In this document: piece by piece, positions 1 to 5,758 of the stretch
How the letters are laid out: every line of letters starts with the position of its first letter
How positions within the stretch are numbered: position 1 is the stretch's first letter
Source of the DNA: Cellulomonadaceae bacterium
GTDB lineage: Bacteria; Actinomycetota; Actinomycetes; Actinomycetales; Cellulomonadaceae
Direction: 5' to 3'
Assembly (NCBI GenBank): GCA_031282935.1
Contig: JAITCS010000089.1
Span: forward strand, 1-11,514
Length of the DNA: 11,514 nucleotides
Made by a program: the position numbers and the translations under genes
The notes under the pieces: model-generated
Databases searched by the model: none
What the model was told of the DNA's origin: nothing
What the model saw: only the letters and a program-made list of their open reading frames with translations

Positions 1-137
1 CCTTGAACACTTGGCTCCGCTTCGACAGAAGCCTAAAACCACTGCCAACTAAGTTATACAGTGGGCGGTTTCCGGAGATTTCGGCCAAAACACTAGCGAT
101 TCGGGCGCCGATGCGCAAAAGACATTTTGCGACACGC

Positions 138-143
138 TATGAT
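138..143 (+). promoter_or_regulatory. Probable -10 element of a leaderless promoter
   Basis: TATGAT matches the TATAAT consensus at five of six bases and ends 7 bp before the GTG start of the response-regulator gene. There is no Shine-Dalgarno sequence between it and the start. Transcription would therefore begin at or next to the start codon, the usual arrangement for leaderless actinobacterial mRNAs. No convincing -35 box is seen. The rest of bases 1-137 shows no gene or recognisable site. Confidence 0.5.
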
Positions 144-150
144 GTAATGC

Positions 151-819
151 GTGACGGCAGAGCAGCAGATACGCGTTGGTATCGTGGAGGACGAGGCCGT
201 CATGCGCGGTATGCTCGAAGCGTCAATCAGCGCCCAAGAGGGAATCACCGTAGTGCAGGCGGTGGCCGGAGTGGCCGAAGCTCAACTCGTTTTCACCCCC
301 GGCAGCATTGACGTCGCCATCCTTGACGTACACCTGGCCGACGGCAACGGCGTTTCCCTAGGCGCGCAACTGCAACGCAATGACCCCGACCTGTGCATCA
401 TGTTGCTGTCCGCGATTGACGTGCTGGGCCTGTTCGAGACCATCCAAAAAGAGGTTCCGAAACCGTGGAGTTACTTGTCGAAGCGTTCCACCTTCGCGCG
501 TGAAGTACTGATTAACGCCATCCGCGCCACCGCAGCCGGCAAAGTGGTGATTGACCCCTACCTGGTGCAACGCTCCGAACCGCGCGCCGGAACCGCCGTG
601 TCCAGGCTCACCACCGCCCAATTCGCAGTGCTGCGCCTCGTAGCCGAAGGGCTATCCAATGAGGCCGCCGCCGAACAACTAGGCATCAACTCGCGCTCAG
701 TCGAAAGTCACCTCGCGGCCATATACCAGCGCCTGGGCCTCGACGGCGAGGGCCAAAACCGCCGCGTCGCCGCCGTGTTGGCTTTCCTTGAGCAGACCGG
801 GCGCACATGGCGCACCTAA
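151..819 (+). CDS. NarL/FixJ-type (LuxR-HTH) response regulator
   Basis: This is a 222-residue DNA-binding response regulator, the transcriptional output of a two-component system. Residues 7-125 form a receiver domain: acidic pocket E13/D14, phospho-acceptor D59 in AILDVHLADG, switch Ser in LLSAID near 87, and conserved K111 in YLSKRS. Residues 152-213 form a LuxR-type helix-turn-helix (LTTAQFAVLRLVAEGLSN, then the recognition region INSRSVESHLAAIYQRLGL). Length is normal for the family. The GTG at 151 is the only plausible start: it sits directly before the receiver, and a -10-like TATGAT lies 7 bp upstream with no ribosome binding site, which fits leaderless translation. The downstream kinase gene overlaps its end by 13 bp, so the two are surely co-expressed and probably a cognate pair. 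The signal and target genes are not visible. The family call is secure. Confidence 0.93.
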   Translation: MTAEQQIRVGIVEDEAVMRGMLEASISAQEGITVVQAVAGVAEAQLVFTPGSIDVAILDVHLADGNGVSLGAQLQRNDPDLCIMLLSAIDVLGLFETIQKEVPKPWSYLSKRSTFAREVLINAIRATAAGKVVIDPYLVQRSEPRAGTAVSRLTTAQFAVLRLVAEGLSNEAAAEQLGINSRSVESHLAAIYQRLGLDGEGQNRRVAAVLAFLEQTGRTWRT

Positions 820-1730
820 GCCCCAACAACGCCCTGCGGCGGCGTCGTTTCCGCGACGGTCTGGCGCAGTGGCTGGTGCGACGCATTTCTCCCCACTTTT
901 TCGCCGACTACCGCGAACGCCTCGCCGCCTCCAACGCGCGGGTGCAAGCCATCCAAGAGGAGCTGCAAACCGAGGAAATGCGGGTGCGGCGCCTCGTTTC
1001 CGACCGGCTGCACGGCGCCCTGCAAAACCGCATGGTCGGCATAACCGCCGGGATGGACGGTCTGGCGCGGCGCCTGCGGAACAAGGGCGACATCACTTTG
1101 GCCCAAGAACTGGACACCCTGGCCTGGGAGTTGGACACCCTGCGGGAACACGAGGTGCGCGATCTGGCCCACACCCTGTTCCCGGCGGGCATCGAGTTGG
1201 GCACGGTGCGGGCCATCGAGGCAATGGTGTATCGGCTGCCGCCGCAGATTCAGACCACCCTAACCATGGGGCCGCACCTGGCCGAGTTGGTCAAGGGCGG
1301 CGGGCCGTTCATGCCCCTGGCGGAGCGCCTGGTGGTGGTCACCGCCGTCGAGGAAGCCATCACCAACGCGCTCAAGCACGGCGGGGCCACCGCCCTGGCA
1401 CTCAACATGGAGCTGGATGCGAGCGGGCCGGGTGGCGCGCCCGAGTTTCGGGTGACCATAGCCGATAATGGGCGTGGGTTGGATCCCGCGCGCTTCCCGG
1501 CGGGTGGGGTTGACGGGCCTGACGTCACGGCTGCGCTGGAACGGATTCGGGGCGGGGCCGCTCGTGACGAGTCCGGCGCCGGGAGCACTGGTTTCACTCG
1601 GCACGTGGAGCGGGTTCAGATGCGCGGCGGGAGTTTGCGCGTCTGGTCGCCTGCGCGCGCTGTTGTGCCTTTCTCATCGGGTGGCACGGGCGCTCAGGTG
1701 GAGATAACGCTGCCGCTGCCCAAGCAGTAG
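807..1730 (+). CDS. Soluble HisKA_3-like sensor histidine kinase
   Basis: This 307-residue protein is probably the kinase for the response regulator whose gene it overlaps by 13 bp. Residues 33-66 look helical and charged, like a short coiled-coil linker. The dimerisation/phosphotransfer helix follows, with H69 in SDRLHGALQNRM. The HATPase_c domain has an N-box with N187 (VEEAITNALKHG), a G1 box D220-N-G-R-G (IADNGRGL), a G2-like GGSLRVWS near 274, and a C-terminal GAQVEITLPL. No transmembrane segment or extracellular sensor domain is present, so the protein should be cytoplasmic or depend on a partner for input. H69 is followed by Gly rather than the Asp/Glu usual in this kinase class; from memory, actinobacterial proteins with an LHGxxQ motif exist. 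The ATG start has no strong ribosome binding site and is best explained by translational coupling. The kinase call is confident; the sensing role is unknown. Confidence 0.88.
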   Translation: MAHLSPNNALRRRRFRDGLAQWLVRRISPHFFADYRERLAASNARVQAIQEELQTEEMRVRRLVSDRLHGALQNRMVGITAGMDGLARRLRNKGDITLAQELDTLAWELDTLREHEVRDLAHTLFPAGIELGTVRAIEAMVYRLPPQIQTTLTMGPHLAELVKGGGPFMPLAERLVVVTAVEEAITNALKHGGATALALNMELDASGPGGAPEFRVTIADNGRGLDPARFPAGGVDGPDVTAALERIRGGAARDESGAGSTGFTRHVERVQMRGGSLRVWSPARAVVPFSSGGTGAQVEITLPLPKQ

Positions 1731-1738
1731 CGGGGTTT

Positions 1739-1935
1739 CCGGCGGTTGAGCCGCGCCTCCGGTGGTTGAGCCGCCCCGTTGGTTGAGCCTGTGGCGGTCG
1801 CTCCGCTCCCTGCTCCCTCCTGGCCTCGGTAGAATCCGCAAGCGGACTCTACCCTCGGGCTGCGTCGGTCACCGAAACCACGCCGAAACCCGGCGGTTGA
1901 GCCGCGCCTCCGGTGGTTGAGCCTGTCGAAACCAC
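1739..1935 (+). repeat. Composite palindromic intergenic repeat, copy 1
   Basis: The block starts 9 bp after the kinase stop codon. It holds degenerate GGTTGAGCC units (1740-1752, 1761-1772, 1780-1789), a 93-bp core (1787-1879), and then a nearly complete palindrome of form GGTGGTT-N11-AACCAC (1912-1935). A 33-bp stretch at 1740-1772 is repeated exactly at 1891-1923, bracketing the core. The core contains a strong hairpin at 1828-1853 (GGTAGAATCCGC / GCGGACTCTACC, two-base loop, one mismatch) and ends with the short palindrome CGGTCACCG. A second core of the same length lies at 7408-7500 with about eight differences. Further degenerate GTCGAAACC fragments extend to about 1979. It could serve as a terminator or mRNA-end stabiliser, or be a non-autonomous mobile repeat; it encodes nothing convincing. 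Confidence 0.85.
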
Positions 1936-2066
1936 ACCGAGACGCTGTCGAACCCACCGCGAAACGCCGTCGAAACCACGCCTAAACCCCGGCGCAACCG
2001 CGAAGGCACCAGCGGCCCGCCAGATTCGCGCCGGAAAACTAGATGTAGTGGCGTGTCGGATTCCCG

Positions 2067-2095
2067 CCCCAACATGTAGGGGTGTAAGCTATAAC
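2067..2095 (+). promoter_or_regulatory. Putative nrdD promoter and overlapping palindromic operator
   Basis: CCCCAACATGTAGGGG (2067-2082) is an imperfect palindrome in which 14 of 16 positions agree with its reverse complement. TATAAC (2090-2095) is a -10-like box. With a 17-bp spacer, the -35 position falls on the left arm of the palindrome, and no TTGACA-like box is seen there. A bound regulator could therefore activate or block this promoter. No match to the NrdR-box or FNR-box patterns that I recall is evident. The untranslated leader would be about 25-30 nt. Confidence 0.35.
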
Positions 2096-2117
2096 TACAA
2101 CGAGGTAATTACAGCAT

Positions 2118-2123
2118 GGAGGG
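2118..2123 (+). promoter_or_regulatory. Ribosome binding site of nrdD
   Basis: GGAGGG lies 5 bp before the ATG at 2129. It is the strongest Shine-Dalgarno sequence in the window. It fixes the nrdD start at 2129, although the frame stays open upstream into the repeat at 1913. Confidence 0.85.
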
Positions 2124-2128
2124 AACTC

Positions 2129-4057
2129 ATGGGCCGCAGCATTGACGTGAAGCAAACAGTTGAGGAGTATCTGGACCGCTCTGACTGGCGAGTGCGAGCC
2201 AACGCCAACCAAGGGTTCTCGCTGGGCGGCCTCATCCTCAACGTTTCCGGCAAAGTCACTGCAAACTACTGGCTTGACGAGGTGTATTCCGCCGAGGTGG
2301 GCGCCGCACACCGCAACGGTGACCTGCACATTCACGATCTGGACGTGCTGGGCGGGTACTGCGCCGGGTGGTCGCTGCGCCAACTGCTGCACGAGGGCTT
2401 TGGCGGGGTGCCGGGCAAGATTGAGAGCGGCCCGGCCAAGCACTTCTCTTCAGCGCTGGGGCAGATCGTAAACTTCTTCGGCACGCTGCAAAACGAATGG
2501 GCGGGGGCACAGGCGTTCTCATCCTTCGACACACTGCTGGCCCCGTATGTGCGCTTGGACAACCTCAATTACGATCAGGTTCATCAGGGTATTCAAGAAT
2601 TGGTGTACAACCTGAATGTGCCTTCTCGTTGGGGCACGCAAACCCCATTCACTAATTTGACTTTCGATTTGATTTGTCCCGATGATTTCAAGGACGAATA
2701 CCCGATGGTGGGGGAAGACATCTGCGATTTCACTTACGGTGAATTGGCTCCCGAAATGGCTTTGATTAACCGCGCTTTCGTTGCGGTAATGACGGCAGGG
2801 GACGCCACCGGCAGAGCTTTCACTTTCCCAATCCCCACCTACAACATCACCAAAGATTTCGATTGGGAATCCCCAGTTGCTGACGCCATCTTTGAGATGA
2901 CCGCGAAATACGGCACCCCCTATTTCCAGAACTTTGTTTCTTCCGAACTGAACCCGGGCGATGTCCGCTCCATGTGTTGCCGCCTGCAACTGGACTTGCG
3001 CGAACTGCTCAAGCGCGGCAACGGCCTGTTCGGTTCGGGCGAGCAGACTGGCTCGATTGGCGTGGTCACGCTCAACCTGGCCCGGCTCGGCTACCTGTAC
3101 GGGCCCAACGGCGCCGAGCACCTGGGCGCGGTGAGTCACGCTTACGGTTACGGCGGCCTGGTCACCCCCGAAATCATGCACCCCGAGGCGGAGGAACGCG
3201 GGCCGTGGGCTGCCCTGCTGTCCGCCCTGGATCACCTGATTGAGATTTCGGTGGATTCCCTAGAAGCAAAGCGCCTAATGGTGCAGCAACTAATTGATGA
3301 CGGTTTATTCCCGTACACCCGCCGTTATCTTGGGTCTTTATCGAGCCATTTCTCCACCATTGGCATAAATGGGGTGAACGAAATGATTCGGAATTTCACT
3401 GAGGATCGTGAGGACATCACAACTCCTGGGGGCCGTTTGATGGCTTTGGAATTGTTGGATCACATTCGTGAACAAATGGTTATCGCCCAAGAACGCACCG
3501 GCAACCTTTACAATCTTGAGGCCACCCCGGCCGAGGGCACCACTTATCGTTTTGCCCGGGAAGATAAGGCGCGGTTCACCAATATTATTCAAGCGGGCAC
3601 TGCCGCTGAGCCTTATTACACTAATTCCTCGCAGTTGCCGGTGAACTTCACTGACGATCCTTTCGAGGCGCTAGAGGCGCAAGAGGAATTGCAGACCAAA
3701 TACACCGGCGGCACCGTGCTGCACCTGTACCTGGGGGAGCGCCTCGCCAACGCCGAAGCCTGCAAGTCGTTGGTGCGCCGTTCGCTGGAGAACTTCCGCC
3801 TGCCTTACCTGACCATAACCCCCACGTTCTCCGTGTGCGAGGTGCACGGCTACCTTGTGGGCGAGCAGCACACCTGCCCCACCTGCCAGCGCGCGTGCGA
3901 GGTTTGGACGCGCGTCATGGGCTACCTGCGGCCAGTTTCCAGCTTCAACACCGGCAAGCAGGGCGAGTTCCACGAGCGCACCCCGTTCGCCGCCCCCGAA
4001 CTCGTCCCCACCCCTACCGTAACGGCGTCCATGACCGAATACGCCACCGCCCGCTAG
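2129..4057 (+). CDS. nrdD: Anaerobic (class III) ribonucleoside-triphosphate reductase
   Basis: NrdD reduces ribonucleoside triphosphates to deoxy forms using an oxygen-sensitive glycyl radical, supplying dNTPs without oxygen. The protein is 642 residues. The catalytic barrel begins almost at once (NYWLDEVYSAEVGAAHRNGD near 46, then HIHDLDVLGGYCAGW). C78 corresponds to the conserved upper active-site Cys, and C283/C284 in SMCCRLQLD mark the thiyl-radical site. The C-terminus has a metal-binding cluster (C570, H573, C583, C586, C590) and the glycyl-radical loop RVMGYLRPV with G598 as the radical residue, followed by FNTGKQGEFHER. No N-terminal ATP-cone is present, so the usual dATP on/off switch should be missing. 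The start is set by GGAGGG 5 bp upstream. The frame is open to 1913, but that extension translates repeat DNA. nrdG follows with a 1-bp overlap. Confidence 0.96.
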   Translation: MGRSIDVKQTVEEYLDRSDWRVRANANQGFSLGGLILNVSGKVTANYWLDEVYSAEVGAAHRNGDLHIHDLDVLGGYCAGWSLRQLLHEGFGGVPGKIESGPAKHFSSALGQIVNFFGTLQNEWAGAQAFSSFDTLLAPYVRLDNLNYDQVHQGIQELVYNLNVPSRWGTQTPFTNLTFDLICPDDFKDEYPMVGEDICDFTYGELAPEMALINRAFVAVMTAGDATGRAFTFPIPTYNITKDFDWESPVADAIFEMTAKYGTPYFQNFVSSELNPGDVRSMCCRLQLDLRELLKRGNGLFGSGEQTGSIGVVTLNLARLGYLYGPNGAEHLGAVSHAYGYGGLVTPEIMHPEAEERGPWAALLSALDHLIEISVDSLEAKRLMVQQLIDDGLFPYTRRYLGSLSSHFSTIGINGVNEMIRNFTEDREDITTPGGRLMALELLDHIREQMVIAQERTGNLYNLEATPAEGTTYRFAREDKARFTNIIQAGTAAEPYYTNSSQLPVNFTDDPFEALEAQEELQTKYTGGTVLHLYLGERLANAEACKSLVRRSLENFRLPYLTITPTFSVCEVHGYLVGEQHTCPTCQRACEVWTRVMGYLRPVSSFNTGKQGEFHERTPFAAPELVPTPTVTASMTEYATAR

Positions 4058-4818
4058 TGCCCACTCCGGTCGCGCCCCCGCCTGGTGTTCCCATGCCTGG
4101 CGCCCCTACGCCCGAGCCCACGGTTGCTGGGCTGGTCAAGTTATCCACAACTGACTGGCCCGGCAAACTCGCGGCTGTGGTGTTTCTGCAGGGGTGCCCG
4201 CTGCGCTGCACGTATTGCCACAACAAGGACATCCTTGACCCGCGCGGGGCTGGGGTGATGCCGTGGGCGCAGGTCGTTTCTTTTTTGGCCCGACGACAAG
4301 GTCTTTTGGACGGCGTGGTGTTCTCCGGAGGCGAGCCGCTGCTCTCCGCCGGGCTGCCAGAGGCGATGAACCAGATTCGGGATCTCGGTTTCGAGGTGGG
4401 GCTGCACACCTCGGGCGCCTGGCCGCGTCGCCTCGCCGCGCTGCTCGACAACCAAACGGTCAACTGGGTGGGTCTGGACATCAAGCATTTGGAGCACAAG
4501 TACACTGCCGTGACGGGCGTGCCCGTCTCTGGCAAAGCTGCCTGGCGTTCCCTGGAAGCCGTGGTCGCCTCCGGGGTGCCCCACGAGGTGCGCACCACCG
4601 TTGACCCCACCGTTCACACCCCCGCCGATTTGCACGCGCTCATCGAACAACTGGCGAATTACCGCAGCGCCAATGGCCGCGCCGTCCAGCACCACGCCCT
4701 GCAAGAGGTTCGCCCCATCCCGGTCGCTTTCCCCGGCTGGCGTCTGGACAACCACCTCCCAGCCTCAGCCTACCCCAACGTCGCCCTGCAAAATCTAACC
4801 ATCCGCGCCGCCGTTTAG
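4057..4818 (+). CDS. nrdG: NrdD-activating radical SAM protein
   Basis: This enzyme cleaves S-adenosylmethionine through a [4Fe-4S] cluster to install the glycyl radical on NrdD. The cluster motif is C47-x3-C51-x2-C54 (GCPLRCTYCHN), preceded by the family signature GLVKLSTTDWPGKLA and followed by the SAM-binding FSGGEPLL (89-96) and the DIKH motif near 141. Length is 253 residues from the GTG at 4057, whose G is the last base of the nrdD stop (TAGTG). Neither this GTG nor an in-frame ATG at 4093 has a ribosome binding site, so reinitiation after nrdD is the likely mechanism and the exact start is uncertain. The first 23 or so residues are rich in Pro and Ala, lie outside the catalytic fold and are probably disordered. 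Its 3' end faces the Fic gene with only 10 bp between the stops and no clear terminator. Confidence 0.93.
   Translation: MPTPVAPPPGVPMPGAPTPEPTVAGLVKLSTTDWPGKLAAVVFLQGCPLRCTYCHNKDILDPRGAGVMPWAQVVSFLARRQGLLDGVVFSGGEPLLSAGLPEAMNQIRDLGFEVGLHTSGAWPRRLAALLDNQTVNWVGLDIKHLEHKYTAVTGVPVSGKAAWRSLEAVVASGVPHEVRTTVDPTVHTPADLHALIEQLANYRSANGRAVQHHALQEVRPIPVAFPGWRLDNHLPASAYPNVALQNLTIRAAV
4141..4149 (+). other. Isolated DnaA-box match inside nrdG
   Basis: TTATCCACA is a perfect match to the classical DnaA-box consensus. It lies in the nrdG frame and encodes part of KLSTT, a conserved part of the protein. It is single, with no box cluster or AT-rich unwinding region nearby, so this is not an origin. A chance 9-mer match in a window this size is plausible. 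Confidence 0.25.
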
Positions 4819-4828
4819 CAACGACTTT

Positions 4829-5626
4829 TTATTGCGGGTATTTCTGCCGCAGGTCAACTAGTTCCTGTGTCGGGTTGAGGATTTTCGTTCCGAAATCAGT
4901 GAGGGGCTTGCTATCTTGTTTTTGAAAAGAGGCATTATTCAGGGCCAGCGCATCACGGAAATATTGTGAGTGTTGCTCAAATGGTTCATTGCCGATTGGT
5001 ACGCCAAGGTAGCGGAGATATTTCACAGCGTAAGTCGCAGTGGTGCGCGTGTTTCCTTCAACGAAAGGGTGAATTTGCCAAAGTTTTGAGGCAAATTGCA
5101 AGACATGACTTACCGCATCTTCGTTATTTTGCGGCGTAAAACGAGCTAAACGTTCTTCCTCAAACTCCCAATTCAAGGTTCTTCGTAATTCGGAGGCCGG
5201 AGTATAATTGACCGAAGCCCCTTCCAATACCGGCTCGCTCTTGGCAATATCAAAGGTACGCAACCCACCTTCAAAGCGTCGATCATCCATCAAGCCATCA
5301 AAAATCCGACCATGTAAAGCCATAAAAGATGCGGTAGATAAAGTGAAACCTGGTTCAGAAATAATTTTAGCGATTCTAATGGAGGTTTCATCAGCTTCAC
5401 GGGACTTAAGATTGGCGCTGGGGTGTTTCTGATATTCCCTGGCAACGTATTCTGTAACATCTTGGTGTGATATTTCGCCATGAATGTATTTCTCCATCGC
5501 TACATTGGCGAGCTCGGATGGCTCTATCCCGTCAATCTTCTGCAGACCAGAGGCTATACCCCAAGCAGCCCTCCTGCTTTCGGGTGTGCTGCTATCTGTG
5601 AGCACATAGTATGGCGTTTCATCCAT
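4829..5626 (-). CDS. Fic-domain protein with VbhA-like N-terminus
   Basis: Fic proteins usually transfer AMP or another nucleotide-derived group from a nucleotide to a target hydroxyl. In this 265-residue protein the Fic loop is HPFVEGNTRTT (H186 to R194 and on), with catalytic H186. A likely target-docking flap lies near residues 129-145. Residues 17-62 (ESRRAAWGIASGLQKIDG, then IEPSELANVAMEKYIHGEIS) resemble the VbhA antitoxin helices, which suggests a built-in inhibitory module. The expected (S/T)xxxE(G/N) motif is not intact: the aligned stretch reads LQKIDG, with Asp for Glu and Leu for Ser/Thr. The loop has Thr for the second Gly of GNGR and Ala197 where the final Arg is usual, so AMPylation activity is uncertain. 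The gene is visibly AT-richer than its neighbours and stands alone, which suggests transfer. It could be a toxin, a regulator or an inactive relative. Confidence 0.88.
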   Translation of the reverse strand: MDETPYYVLTDSSTPESRRAAWGIASGLQKIDGIEPSELANVAMEKYIHGEISHQDVTEYVAREYQKHPSANLKSREADETSIRIAKIISEPGFTLSTASFMALHGRIFDGLMDDRRFEGGLRTFDIAKSEPVLEGASVNYTPASELRRTLNWEFEEERLARFTPQNNEDAVSHVLQFASKLWQIHPFVEGNTRTTATYAVKYLRYLGVPIGNEPFEQHSQYFRDALALNNASFQKQDSKPLTDFGTKILNPTQELVDLRQKYPQ

Positions 5627-5632
5627 GTTCTA

Positions 5633-5638
5633 ACTATA
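5633..5638 (-). promoter_or_regulatory. Probable leaderless promoter of the Fic gene
   Basis: On the minus strand TATAGT lies 6 bp before the ATG of the Fic gene, with no Shine-Dalgarno sequence in that gap. Transcription would start at the ATG itself. No -35 box is convincing. The rest of the 132-bp divergent gap (5627-5758) should also hold the promoter of the S10 peptidase gene, but I cannot place it: TATGTA and TATAGC near 5747-5756 are weak candidates. Confidence 0.45.
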
Positions 5639-5758
5639 CCTCATGTCACCTCACTCGATTCTGCTCCGTTGAGCTGAGGAACGCTTTACGGTGTGGATTT
5701 TCGGATCGGTTGGCGCTGGTCTATGGACGGCTAGGCGCAGATGGGGTATGTATAGCTT

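Noticed and set aside
788..1468. Rightward 226-codon ORF over the kinase gene
   Set aside because: It is Arg/Gly/Pro/His-rich shadow sequence; the overlapping frame carries clear kinase boxes.
1591..1608. GTTTCACTCGGCACGTGG as a second parS-like site
   Set aside because: It contains GTTTCAC and CACGTG but not the contiguous palindrome, and the arms do not pair as in parS.
1739..1979. CRISPR-like repeat array
   Set aside because: Repeat units vary in length and completeness, spacing is irregular and no cas genes are present.
1913..2128. N-terminal extension of nrdD beginning MVEPVETTP
   Set aside because: The frame is open, but these codons translate the palindromic repeat and the promoter region. 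A strong ribosome binding site 5 bp before ATG 2129 and the family's conserved start argue for the shorter form.
2519..3235. Leftward 238-codon ORF inside nrdD
   Set aside because: It is fully antisense to conserved nrdD catalytic sequence; long antisense frames are expected in GC-rich genes.
4819..4828. Terminator between nrdG and the Fic gene
   Set aside because: Only 10 bp separate the stop codons; a short T-run (4826-4830) exists, but no stable hairpin precedes it.
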